Source of the DNA: an uncultured Clostridia bacterium
Lineage (GTDB): Bacteria > Bacillota > Clostridia > TANB77 > CAG-508
NCBI GenBank assembly: GCA_944388755.1
Contig: CALXJY010000014.1
Location: 1-33,721 of the forward strand
DNA length: 33,721 nt
Reading direction: 5' to 3'
Shown: positions 1 through 6,825 of the stretch, piece by piece
Layout: each line of letters starts with the position of its first letter
Numbering within the stretch: position 1 is the first letter of the stretch
Notes under the pieces: generated by a model
Databases searched by the model: none
The model's input: only the letters and a program-made list of their open reading frames with translations
What the model was told of the DNA's origin: nothing
Translations under genes and position numbers: made by a program

Positions 1-1
1 A

Positions 2-121
2 TTAAGAGAAGATGCCTATTTGGAATTAGAAGTAATGCAAATTCGTGGAGTTGTAAATTGGAAAGAAGTACAAGAAAATGAATTGCTAGAAGATGTTAAA
101 TCAGCAATGAATGTAGAATAA
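2..121 (+). CDS. C-terminal end of an unidentified protein (partial)
   Basis: An open frame enters from the left edge and stops with TAA at 119-121, leaving 39 residues that end in KSAMNVE. The tail is acidic and helical in character (NWKEVQENELLEDVKSA). I do not recognise the family. It ends 40 nt before the glycosyltransferase pseudogene and on the same strand, so it was probably the upstream member of the same operon. The frame uses ordinary AT-rich codons, which supports it being a real coding end. Confidence 0.5.
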   Translation, partial: LREDAYLELEVMQIRGVVNWKEVQENELLEDVKSAMNVE

Positions 122-160
122 TTAAAAAAATAAATGTAAAAAGAAATGAGGTGGTAAAAG

Positions 161-618
161 ATGAAAAAGTTATTTAAAGTATTAATTTTCTTGTTACTAA
201 TTGGAATTAGTATTGCACTATTATTCATTGATAATGGATATAATATGTATAAAGAAGCAATAGAAAATATGCCTCTTGAAGAAAAAATAGAAGAAATAAG
301 GTCAAAAGAAAATTATGCAGAGTTTTCAGAATTACCACAAGTGTATGTAAATGCAGTAATTAGTGTAGAAGATAAAAGATTTTATAAGCATAATGGAATA
401 GATATAATCGCCATAGGTAGAGCTGCTATAAATGATATAAAAGCAATGGCTTATAATGTATATTACTTGCAGGTATTCCAAATGCACCATCAGTTTATGC
501 TCCAACTAAAAATCTAAATTTAGCAAAACAAAGACAAAGGCAAGTAATGGAAAAGATGATAGAAAATAAATTTTTAACAGAAGATGAAGCAAATGAAATA
601 TTAAAACAAGCAGAATAG
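161..618 (+). pseudogene. GT51 peptidoglycan glycosyltransferase (transglycosylase), internally deleted and frameshifted
   Basis: The N-terminal part (161 to about 460) has a ribosome site GAGGTGG, a membrane anchor (residues about 4-23) and the first GT51 motif EDKRFYKHNGID with the catalytic Glu, followed by IGRAAINDIKAMA. The frame then runs into nonsense and stops at 517. From 463 another frame continues the same family: LLAGIPNAPSVYAPTKN, then KQRQRQVMEKMIENKFLTEDEA, stopping with TAG at 616-618. The segment that normally lies between them, including the GGSTITQQLAKN motif and most of the donor and acceptor cleft (by family knowledge roughly 75-90 residues), is missing. A deletion that also broke the frame is the simplest explanation. 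The family polymerises lipid II on the outer face of the membrane; this copy cannot do so. Before decay it was probably a monofunctional enzyme, as no transpeptidase domain follows. Confidence 0.85.
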
Positions 619-623
619 AATAA

Positions 624-779
624 CTGTGCTAATTGTAGATGAAGCAATTAGTACACAAAATATCCCCTTTTATTACGAAGTAACAAGGTTCTAGGGTACC
701 AACTTGCAATTTTAATTGCATAGTGGGTCAGGTTCTTATTTTCGAGGGAGAATCATTAGAAATAGTGGTTCTCTTTTTT
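624..779 (+). ncRNA. Candidate structured RNA ending in an intrinsic terminator
   Basis: Four successive hairpins fill this gap. One: 626-635 pairs with 645-654 (10 bp, GTGCTAATTG with CAATTAGTAC, one G-U). Two: 666-669/685-688 plus 673-676/680-683, a small stem capped by GAA. Three: 698-700/726-728, 702-704/722-724 and 705-711/714-720, a long rod whose tip is TGCAATT/AATTGCA. Four: 748-755/766-773 followed by six T (774-779), a standard intrinsic terminator. No open frame lies here and I match it to no riboswitch class I know. It could be a small RNA, an attenuator whose downstream gene is gone, or the structured 3' end of the upstream operon. No convincing promoter was found directly upstream. 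Confidence 0.5.
748..779 (+). terminator. Intrinsic terminator
   Basis: An 8-bp stem (748-755 with 766-773, GAGAATCA/TGGTTCTC, one G-U pair) is followed by six T at 774-779. It closes the structured region downstream of the GT51 pseudogene. Confidence 0.8.
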
Positions 780-780
780 C

Positions 781-930
781 ATCTATTAGGAAAGTCATAC
801 TGACTTTTCTAATAGATAAAACACGTTGCACACAAATTTATTTCATAAATTTGGCGCAGAACAAATTAACGCAAAGCTAAAGAGAAAAGTTAAAATTATT
901 GAAAATTTTAAGGCTTTCCGATTTGTTCTG
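781..930 (+). repeat. Three-hairpin dispersed element, full copy A
   Basis: Three palindromes lie in tandem. H1 (781-817) has 17-nt arms ATCTATTAGGAAAGTCA and TGACTTTTCTAATAGAT around a 3-nt loop, with one mismatch. H2 (about 825-862) has inner arms AAATTTAT/ATAAATTT. H3 has outer arms CAGAACAAAT (857-866) and ATTTGTTCTG (921-930), an AAAG/CTTT pair and an inner TTAAAATT/AATTTTAA stem. The same order and shape recur at 22735-22882, with partial copies at 6473, 18495, 22244 and 33619. H2 and H3 share bases 857-862, so they are partly exclusive. No coding frame is present. It resembles a MITE or REP-type element, or a structured RNA. Confidence 0.75.
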
Positions 931-951
931 TAAAAATTTTTAAGAAAACTA

Positions 952-979
952 TTGACAAAATGTTATAAAGTGTTATACT
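952..979 (+). promoter_or_regulatory. Sigma-A-type promoter of the GntR-ABC operon
   Basis: TTGACA (952-957), a 16-nt spacer, and TATACT (974-979). It lies 37 nt upstream of the GntR start and is overlapped by the nested operator described next. Confidence 0.8.
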
Positions 980-1001
980 ATGGTCATAACAGTAAATAAC
1001 A
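961..1001 (+). promoter_or_regulatory. Nested symmetric operator for the GntR repressor
   Basis: Half-sites TGTTAT occur at 961-966 and 971-976, and their complements ATAACA at 986-991 and 996-1001. All four share one dyad axis at base 981, and successive half-sites are exactly 10 bp apart on each side. The site covers the promoter spacer, the -10 box and the start region, as expected for autorepression by the adjacent YtrA-type regulator. Confidence 0.7.
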
Positions 1002-1016
1002 GTAAGGAGAAAAGCT

Positions 1017-1394
1017 ATGAATATAATAATAAGTAATAATAGTAGTGTACCAATTTATGAACAAATAAAAAATGCTATTAAAGATGCTATAATTTCCAAT
1101 GAATTAAAAGAAGAAAAAATGTTACCTTCAGTAAGAAATTTAGCAAATGACTTAAAAATAAGTTTTCTTACAGTAAAAAAGGCTTATGATGAATTAGAAC
1201 AAGAAGAATTTATAAAAACAGTACAAGGTAAAGGAAGTTTTGTTGCACCAAAAAATTTAGAAATAATAAAAGAAGAAAAGCTAAAAGAAATCCAGGACTA
1301 TATAGAAAAGATTTATAATATTTCAAAAATAGCAAATATTTCGGAAGATGAGATAAAAGAATTATTTAATATAATTTTTAAGGAGGAAATTTAG
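1017..1394 (+). CDS. GntR family transcriptional regulator, YtrA subfamily
   Basis: This 125-residue protein has an N-terminal winged helix-turn-helix (about residues 8-75; IYEQIKNAIKDAI and LPSVRNLANDLKIS are typical GntR sequence) and only a short helical tail. It therefore lacks a large effector domain. That size and its position directly before an ABC ATPase and a permease are the hallmark of the YtrA subfamily, which represses its own ABC-transporter operon and usually responds to cell-envelope stress or antibiotics. The start is preceded by AAGGAGAAAAGCT. It overlaps nothing and ends 1 nt before the ATPase start, so the three genes form one operon. The likely operator is the symmetric site at 961-1001. 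Confidence 0.9.
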   Translation: MNIIISNNSSVPIYEQIKNAIKDAIISNELKEEKMLPSVRNLANDLKISFLTVKKAYDELEQEEFIKTVQGKGSFVAPKNLEIIKEEKLKEIQDYIEKIYNISKIANISEDEIKELFNIIFKEEI

Positions 1395-1395
1395 A

Positions 1396-2253
1396 ATGGA
1401 TAATAATATTGAATTACAAAATGTTTCAAAAAAATATAAAGATTTTGAACTTAAAAATATTTCTTTCAATGTACCACAAGGTTGTATTGTAGGACTAATA
1501 GGAGAAAATGGAGCAGGAAAAACTACTACAATTAAATCAATATTAAATATTACTAAATCAGGAGGAACAGTAAAGATATTTGGAAAAGATAGTAAAAAGA
1601 ACGAAAAAGAGATTAAAGAAGAAATAGGTGTGGTGTTAGATGATAGCTTTTTATCAGAATACTTAACTGCAAAGCAAGTTAATTCTATAATGAAAGATTT
1701 TTTTAAAACATGGAATGAAAATAAGTATATAAATCTTTTAAAGCAATTTAATTTACCTACAGATAAACTAATAAAAGATTTTTCAAGTGGAATGAAAATG
1801 AAATTAAAAATTGCAACAGCAATATCTCATAATCCAAAACTTTTAATATTAGATGAACCAACAAGTGGACTTGATCCAGTTGTAAGGAATGAAATATTAG
1901 ATATATTTAGAAAATATATAGAAGAAGATGAAACAAGATCAATATTACTATCAACACACATTACAACAGATTTAGAGCATATATCAGATTATATAGTATT
2001 TATAGAAAAAGGAAAAATAATATTTAATTTACCAACAAATGAATTATTAGAAAATTATGGAATAATTAAATGTAGTAAAGAGGATTTTATTAGATTAGAT
2101 AAAAAAGATTATATTACTTACCAAAAAGGAAAATATCAATATGAGGTATTAACAAATGATAAAAGTCTAATTAGAAGTAAATATAATATTACAACTATTG
2201 ATAAAACATCTATTGAAGATATAATGTTATTCTATATTAAGGGGGAAAAATAA
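1396..2253 (+). CDS. ABC transporter ATP-binding protein
   Basis: A 285-residue cytoplasmic ATPase. It shows Walker A GENGAGKTT (about residues 37-45), the signature FSSGMKMKL (about 130-138), Walker B LLILDEPTSGLD (about 151-162) and a switch histidine in LSTHI. The C-terminal 70 residues after FIEKGKI resemble the variable tail of drug or bacitracin-type exporters (YtrB/BcrA group). AAGGAGG lies just upstream, inside the end of the GntR gene. With the following permease it should form an exporter or a signalling ABC complex; the substrate cannot be read from the sequence. Confidence 0.9.
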   Translation: MDNNIELQNVSKKYKDFELKNISFNVPQGCIVGLIGENGAGKTTTIKSILNITKSGGTVKIFGKDSKKNEKEIKEEIGVVLDDSFLSEYLTAKQVNSIMKDFFKTWNENKYINLLKQFNLPTDKLIKDFSSGMKMKLKIATAISHNPKLLILDEPTSGLDPVVRNEILDIFRKYIEEDETRSILLSTHITTDLEHISDYIVFIEKGKIIFNLPTNELLENYGIIKCSKEDFIRLDKKDYITYQKGKYQYEVLTNDKSLIRSKYNITTIDKTSIEDIMLFYIKGEK

Positions 2254-2255
2254 CT

Positions 2256-2927
2256 ATGATAAAAGGATTATTGAAAAAAGATTTATGTAATTTAGCTACA
2301 TATAAGACATCATTAATTATAATAATTTTATTTTGTGGAATTGCAATAATAGGAACAGAGTCCATTACCATTGCACCAGCTATAATTTGTGGAATAGTAG
2401 GAATGATCTCACTATCTACTTTTAGTTATGATGAAATATCAAAATCTAATAAATATATTTTAACACTACCGACTGATAGAAAAGAATTAGTAAAAGAAAA
2501 ATATATATTAGCAATAGTAGCAACTTTATTAGGTGGAATATTAGGAATGGTACTAACTATAATAGTTGTAAATATTATGAACTATTTAAGACTTGAAAAC
2601 ATAATAAGTCTTGATTATAAGAGTCTAGTTATATCAACAATGGGAGGAATTTTTGCAATATCTTTTTTACAAGCAGTTCAGATTCCAAGCATTTATAAAT
2701 GGGGAGCTGAAAAAGGAAGAATACAAATGTTTATTCTAGTGCTTATTATAGTTGCTATACTTGGTGGAATCTACTTTTTGATTAACAAAACTAATATCAA
2801 TGTTGATATGGAAATGATAAAGAATTTTATAAATAAATTTGGAGTATGGATATTAATTACAAGTACAATAATTATGTATTTTGTATCTTATAAAATTTCA
2901 TATAAAATATATAAAAATAAAGAATAA
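2256..2927 (+). CDS. ABC-2 type permease (YtrC/BcrB-like)
   Basis: A 223-residue integral membrane protein with about six hydrophobic spans (near residues 18-34, 38-54, 85-108, 122-142, 155-175 and 195-212). The charged loop between spans 2 and 3 reads LPTDRKELVKEKYI, a motif common to ABC-2 permeases in GntR-YtrA operons. It starts 3 nt after the ATPase stop with RBS AAGGGGG upstream. Its stop lies only 22 nt from the broken end of cotJC on the other strand, suggesting the operon sits at a rearrangement junction. No terminator is visible in that gap. Confidence 0.85.
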   Translation: MIKGLLKKDLCNLATYKTSLIIIILFCGIAIIGTESITIAPAIICGIVGMISLSTFSYDEISKSNKYILTLPTDRKELVKEKYILAIVATLLGGILGMVLTIIVVNIMNYLRLENIISLDYKSLVISTMGGIFAISFLQAVQIPSIYKWGAEKGRIQMFILVLIIVAILGGIYFLINKTNINVDMEMIKNFINKFGVWILITSTIIMYFVSYKISYKIYKNKE

Positions 2928-2949
2928 TACCTGTCCTTAGCTATTGACA

Positions 2950-3159
2950 TCATAATGGTACCAATTCTTCTGTACCTATATCATTTAATATCGCTTTAGA
3001 CTTCTGATCAGGCATACCAAATCTTTGTGACAAATATCTTAAAGAAGCGGCAAGCTCCCCATCTGGACCACCATATTGAGAAATAATTACTTTAGCAAGT
3101 TTTGGGTCAGTACAGTTTATATTTATAGGATATTGCAACATTTTATTATAAGTCCACAT
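2950..3159 (-). pseudogene. cotJC: Truncated spore coat manganese catalase CotJC
   Basis: The protein starts MWTYNKMLQYPI and continues IISQYGGPDGELAASL and LRYLSQRFGMPD, unmistakably CotJC, but stops after 69 residues. Family members have about 190 residues and form a di-manganese four-helix catalase. The match ends at DIGTEEL; normal proteins continue with (A/G)HLEM, which supplies further metal ligands. Here VPL and a stop follow, so the metal site and most of the bundle are lost. The start is set by AAAGGGGG 8 nt upstream and overlaps the cotJB stop. The permease of the convergent operon ends 22 nt away, so a deletion or insertion junction lies about 2930-2965. No 3' half is present in this window. 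Confidence 0.8.
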
Positions 3160-3482
3160 TAGAAATTCCCCCTTTCCCAAGGCCATGGTTCTTCAAGCCA
3201 TCTCCATTTATTACATGGATAAAAGATAGTCAAAGGACCAAACATTTTTTGATATTTATCTTTTAAATCTTTAACTTCTTTGCAGTATTTTCTATGCAAA
3301 CAAAGAGCTTTCTGATCATCAGGATGTGTATCTAAATATAATGCGAGTTCATTAATTGCAAAATCTAGAGAACGTATTTCATTAATCATTGAACATCTGA
3401 CTTCATTATTATTTATTGAAGTATTTTCACAGCTACAAGAACAAGTACAAGTGTAATCTCTATTTTCGTTTTCCACTAACAT
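3159..3482 (-). CDS. cotJB: Spore coat peptide assembly protein CotJB
   Basis: A 107-residue protein. The conserved CotJB core occupies about residues 35-107: INEIRSLDFAINELALYLD, then THPDD, then the hydrophobic YQKMFGPLT and the tryptophan-rich end WRWLEEPWPWERG. The N-terminal 30 residues are variable and Cys/Asn-rich (CTCSCSC), unlike the shorter Bacillus protein. ATG overlaps the cotJA stop by 1 nt and its own stop overlaps cotJC, so the three are translationally coupled. CotJB helps place the CotJ proteins in the inner coat of the developing spore, made in the mother cell. The gene looks intact although its partner cotJC is broken. Confidence 0.9.
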   Translation of the reverse strand: MLVENENRDYTCTCSCSCENTSINNNEVRCSMINEIRSLDFAINELALYLDTHPDDQKALCLHRKYCKEVKDLKDKYQKMFGPLTIFYPCNKWRWLEEPWPWERGNF

Positions 3483-3835
3483 TATTTATTACACCCCTTT
3501 CCAATAGAATTCATAGATTCAATAAATTTTTGTTGTTCCATACTTTGACAAGGCATATAAGGACTAACTAATTCGGGAAAAATAGTACCCATCTTTAATC
3601 CAACTTCAGGTCTAAAAGTTTTATTCATATGTTGAATAGGAACATAACTTTGAGCAAGCATAGGATTATCAGGAAAGACATTATATTCTTCATCAAAGCC
3701 ACAAGAACAACTATTATACATATCGTCTTCATATGAATTTACATCACTACATTTGTCTTCAAGAATATCATTCTCAATGGGAGTGGTAGAATAATTGTTA
3801 TTCATACAAAAACATTGTTTACATCTTCTAAACAT
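3482..3835 (-). CDS. cotJA: Spore coat associated protein CotJA
   Basis: A 117-residue protein. The C-terminal half (about residues 52-103) matches CotJA: NPMLAQSYVPIQHMNKTF, then GLKMGTIFPELVSPYMP. The N-terminal half is variable, acidic and rich in Cys and Asn (CKQCFCMNNN, SCSCGF), so the protein is longer than the Bacillus one of about 80 residues. RBS AAAGGAGG is ideal. It is the first gene of the reverse-strand cotJ operon, and a sigma-E-like -10 box lies about 25 nt upstream. It is required with CotJB and CotJC for the coat layer. Confidence 0.88.
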   Translation of the reverse strand: MFRRCKQCFCMNNNYSTTPIENDILEDKCSDVNSYEDDMYNSCSCGFDEEYNVFPDNPMLAQSYVPIQHMNKTFRPEVGLKMGTIFPELVSPYMPCQSMEQQKFIESMNSIGKGCNK

Positions 3836-3855
3836 TTTAATTCCTCCTTTTACTT

Positions 3856-3865
3856 ACATTATATG
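3856..3865 (-). promoter_or_regulatory. cotJA: Sigma-E-like -10 element of the cotJ operon
   Basis: Read on the reverse strand, CATATAATGT fits the mother-cell sigma-E -10 consensus (CATA...T). It lies about 22 nt upstream of the cotJA start, which has RBS AAAGGAGG. The cotJ operon is sigma-E controlled in Bacillus subtilis. The -35 region is not clear, so the call rests mainly on the -10 box and gene identity. Confidence 0.4.
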
Positions 3866-4045
3866 AGTATATAAAATAAATTGAGACAAAATTCAATCAA
3901 AAACTTGCGAAATTTTGTTTTATATGGTATATTTATATTACAAAATTACAAAAAATTTAAAAATTTACTTGATTAAAAATAATTTTATGATATATTATAT
4001 ATGAATTGCAAAAATACTAATTTGTACGAGAAAGGCGGATAAAAT

Positions 4046-5749
4046 ATGAAACATATAAAGGAACCTCAAAATATATCAGATAGAGAAATACAAAAGAAGA
4101 AAAAAACTATAGTAATTGTATTTTTAACAATTATAACTTTAATAGTGCTATTTATAGTAGCATACATATCAAATGAATTTATTATATTAGACAAAAACAA
4201 AACAACTAATTTAGTAATAAATAATAAAAATGTAACAGAAAATTTAAAAAAAGAAATACTAATTAAAGAAGGTGAAATATATATATCAAAACAAGACTTA
4301 GGAAACTTTTTTGATAAATACATATATGAAGAAAATGAAACACAAAAAATAATAACTACATATAACAAAAAAATAGCAGAAATAGGATTTGAACAAAACA
4401 TTATAAACATAAATGGAACAGACAAAACTACACAGGCACATGCAATAAAAGAAGGAGATACGATATATATACCAATAGAAGAATTAACAGATGTATATGA
4501 TATTGAAATAAGCTATAAACCTGATACTAAAGTATTAGTAATAGATTCACTTTCAAGAGGACAAGTAAAAGCAGTAGTTAATACAAATGTATCTGTAAAA
4601 TCTTCAACAAATTTCATAGCAAAAACTGTAGATAGAGTAAAAAAAGGAGAGCTATGTTATTTAATATCTGAAGAAAATGGAAAAGCAAAAATACGTACTG
4701 AAAACGGAAAATTAGGATATGTAAATTCAAATAAGATATCAAATAAGGTTACAGTAAGACAAGATATGGAAGAAGAAAAACAAATAGAAGGAAAAGTAAA
4801 TTTAGTTTGGGATTATTATTCGCAAGTAGCAACAGCACCTGATAGAACAGGTACAAAAATAGATGGAGTTAATGTTGTATCACCAGCATTTTTTAATATG
4901 AATACAGAAGGGGTAATAGAAGAAAATATAGGAACAAGAGGACAAGCATATTTAGATTGGGCACATAGCAATAATTGCAAAGTATGGCCAATGGTACAAA
5001 ATTCAGGTGACGGAATGCTTAGTGCAACATCAAGAGTAATGAATAGTTATGAAAAAAGAAAAGAAGTTATAGAACAAATTGTAAACTTATGTATAGAGTA
5101 TAAATTAGATGGAATTAATCTAGATTTTGAAAATATGAAAAAAGAAGATAAAGATTTATATTCAAGATTTATAATTGAGTTAATGCCAAGAATGAAAGAA
5201 CTAGGACTAGTACTTTCAGTAGATGTAACAGCACCAGATGGATCAGATACATGGTCATTATGCTTTGACAGACATGTTATAGGAGATGTGGCAGATTATA
5301 TAATATTTATGGGATATGATGAATATGGAGCATCAAGTACAAAAGCAGGAACAACTGCAGGGCTTGACTGGGTAGAATTAAGTCTGAAAAAATTCTTAGA
5401 AACAGAAGAAATAGAAAGTAATAAAATTGTATTAGCAGTCCCTCTATATACAAGATTATGGACAGAAGATAGTAGTGGAAACTTAATAGATCAAGTAGTT
5501 GTATCAATGAAGGATATAAATGATACTATACCAAGTGATGTAGAAAGAAAGTGGAACGAAGACTTGCAACAATATTATGTTGAATATAATGAAGACGGAA
5601 ATACAAAAAAAATGTGGATAGAAGATTTAACATCACTAAAAGCAAAAACTGATTTAATTTCTAAATATAATCTAGGTGGTGTGGCTTCTTGGGAAAAAGG
5701 AATGGAAACAGATGAAGTGTGGAAACTTTTTGAGGAAGCATTAAAATAA
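4046..5749 (+). CDS. Membrane-anchored GH18 glycoside hydrolase with SH3b domain (spore cortex or cell-wall hydrolase)
   Basis: A 567-residue protein in four parts. A signal anchor spans residues 21-42. A copper-amine-oxidase-N-like domain (about 55-170) reads YISKQDLGNFFDKYI and TIYIPIEELTDVYDI. An SH3b wall-binding domain (about 172-235) follows. The GH18 barrel (about 250-566) has the catalytic motif DGINLDFENM at about 353-362, with Glu as acid/base. It therefore probably cuts N-acetylglucosamine bonds in peptidoglycan outside the membrane. Similar proteins (SleL/YaaH/YdhD group) act on spore cortex, and the position between cotJ and sigH is consistent with that. RBS GAAAGGCGG precedes the start; TTGATT/TATATT at 3969-3996 may be its promoter. 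It runs into sigH after 20 nt. Confidence 0.85.
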   Translation: MKHIKEPQNISDREIQKKKKTIVIVFLTIITLIVLFIVAYISNEFIILDKNKTTNLVINNKNVTENLKKEILIKEGEIYISKQDLGNFFDKYIYEENETQKIITTYNKKIAEIGFEQNIININGTDKTTQAHAIKEGDTIYIPIEELTDVYDIEISYKPDTKVLVIDSLSRGQVKAVVNTNVSVKSSTNFIAKTVDRVKKGELCYLISEENGKAKIRTENGKLGYVNSNKISNKVTVRQDMEEEKQIEGKVNLVWDYYSQVATAPDRTGTKIDGVNVVSPAFFNMNTEGVIEENIGTRGQAYLDWAHSNNCKVWPMVQNSGDGMLSATSRVMNSYEKRKEVIEQIVNLCIEYKLDGINLDFENMKKEDKDLYSRFIIELMPRMKELGLVLSVDVTAPDGSDTWSLCFDRHVIGDVADYIIFMGYDEYGASSTKAGTTAGLDWVELSLKKFLETEEIESNKIVLAVPLYTRLWTEDSSGNLIDQVVVSMKDINDTIPSDVERKWNEDLQQYYVEYNEDGNTKKMWIEDLTSLKAKTDLISKYNLGGVASWEKGMETDEVWKLFEEALK

Positions 5750-5769
5750 TTTGGAGGTATTTAAGACAA

Positions 5770-6414
5770 ATGCAGAATGAAAATATATATTATACAACAG
5801 ATAAATTTGCAAATTTAACAGATGAAGAAATAATATCTCAAATAAGACAAGGTAATGAGCAAGCATTAACTTATTTATTAAACAAATATAAAAGTCTTGT
5901 GCAAAACAAAGTAAGTAGATATTTTATTATAGGAGCAGAAAAAGAAGATATTATACAAGAAGGAATGATAGGTTTATATAAAGCAATAAAAAACTATAAT
6001 ACAGAAAAACAAAATACTTTTAAAACATTTGCTAATATGTGCATAGAAAGACAGCTAATTACAGCGATAAAGACATCTAACAGACAAAAACATATACCAC
6101 TTAATTCTTGTGTATCACTTAATGTATCAGCATATACAAATGAAGATGATAATAATATACAGCTAATTGAAATATATGATGACAAAACGGTAGAAGATCC
6201 ATTAGATACAATGATGAAAAAGGAATATTATAAAGAAATACAAAATGCTCTTGACAATTCATTAAGTGACTTTGAAAGAAAGGTTTTAGACAGATTTATT
6301 AAAGGAGAAAGTTATGAAACTATAGCAAGAAGAATAGATGCACCAGTTAAATCTGTGGATAATGCAATACAAAGAATACGCAAAAAAGCTAATAAACAAT
6401 TACTAGATTTATAA
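5770..6414 (+). CDS. sigH: RNA polymerase sporulation sigma factor SigH
   Basis: A 214-residue sigma-70 family factor, the usual SigH length. Region 2 is at about residues 20-95: LVQNKVSRYFIIGAEKEDIIQEGMIGLYKA, quoted here only as its key stretch EDIIQEGMIGLYKAI, followed by TFKTFANMCIERQ. Region 4 lies at about 155-210 with LSDFERKVLDRF, then the helix-turn-helix YETIARRIDAPVKSVDNAIQ. SigH starts the sporulation programme and stationary-phase genes. GGAGGT lies 11 nt before the start. It follows the GH18 gene closely and may be cotranscribed. Downstream comes a lone hairpin repeat and then tRNA-Thr. Confidence 0.92.
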   Translation: MQNENIYYTTDKFANLTDEEIISQIRQGNEQALTYLLNKYKSLVQNKVSRYFIIGAEKEDIIQEGMIGLYKAIKNYNTEKQNTFKTFANMCIERQLITAIKTSNRQKHIPLNSCVSLNVSAYTNEDDNNIQLIEIYDDKTVEDPLDTMMKKEYYKEIQNALDNSLSDFERKVLDRFIKGESYETIARRIDAPVKSVDNAIQRIRKKANKQLLDL

Positions 6415-6472
6415 TTAAACATAATGTTATTAATTTAAGAAAACACAGTATGTCTAAAATAACAGAAAATAA

Positions 6473-6527
6473 ATCGGAAAGCTAAAGGATTGAAATAATT
6501 TAGATATTTTACAATTTGCTTTCCGAT
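6473..6527 (+). repeat. Solo H3-type hairpin of the dispersed element
   Basis: Perfect 10-nt arms ATCGGAAAGC (6473-6482) and GCTTTCCGAT (6518-6527) enclose an A/T-rich interior that itself can pair. The 5' arm plus CTAAAGG matches the H3 part of copies A and B (GGAAAGC[CT]AAAG ... CTTTCC). H1 and H2 are absent. It lies 56 nt after sigH and has no T tract, so it is not a typical terminator. Confidence 0.6.
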
Positions 6528-6571
6528 AAATTCTTATATTATAAATAACCATATAATCGATAATTCAAAAT

Positions 6572-6647
6572 GCCTTTATAGCTCAGTAGGTAGAGTGCAG
6601 CCTTGGTAAGGCTGAGGTCACGGGTTCGATTCCCGTTAAAGGCTCCA
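6572..6647 (+). tRNA. tRNA-Thr (anticodon GGT)
   Basis: A complete 76-nt cloverleaf. The acceptor stem pairs GCCTTTA with TAAAGGC. The D arm is GCTC/GAGT. The anticodon stem is CAGCC/GGCTG with loop TTGGTAA, giving anticodon GGT (Thr, codons ACC/ACU). The T arm is ACGGG-TTCGATT-CCCGT, followed by discriminator T and an encoded CCA. It borders the accessory block that runs to about 9570. Confidence 0.95.
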
Positions 6648-6777
6648 AAAATTACTCCCTCGAAATTTTAGAATTGCCTAGAGTAAACAGTTTTAGAATT
6701 TTATGGTAGTAAAATATTTCAACTTATTACTATAAATTATAATGCATAATTTTAATAAATATTCAATATAATATTAA

Positions 6778-6819
6778 TGTCAAATTTAGTTTGACAAGTT
6801 AAATATTATATGTTAAAAT
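6778..6819 (+). promoter_or_regulatory. Promoter with a dyad over the -35 box
   Basis: TTGACA (6791-6796), a 17-nt spacer and TAAAAT (6814-6819) form a good promoter. The -35 box is the right arm of an inverted repeat TGTCAAA (6778-6784) / TTTGACA (6790-6796), a possible repressor site. No gene follows on this strand, only the short RNA and its terminator. Confidence 0.65.
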
Positions 6820-6825
6820 ATATTT

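Noticed and set aside
624..779. T-box leader
   Set aside because: The GGGTACC resembles part of a T-box only superficially; the conserved T-box bulge sequence, specifier loop and a downstream aminoacyl-tRNA or amino acid gene are missing.
2928..2965. In-frame or alternative-frame continuation of CotJC toward the permease end
   Set aside because: The three frames after GTEEL give no HLEM-like sequence or other CotJC similarity before the permease stop.
6572..6647. tRNA-Thr 3' end as an attachment site for the accessory block
   Set aside because: No second copy of the tRNA 3' end was found in the window and there is no integrase gene.
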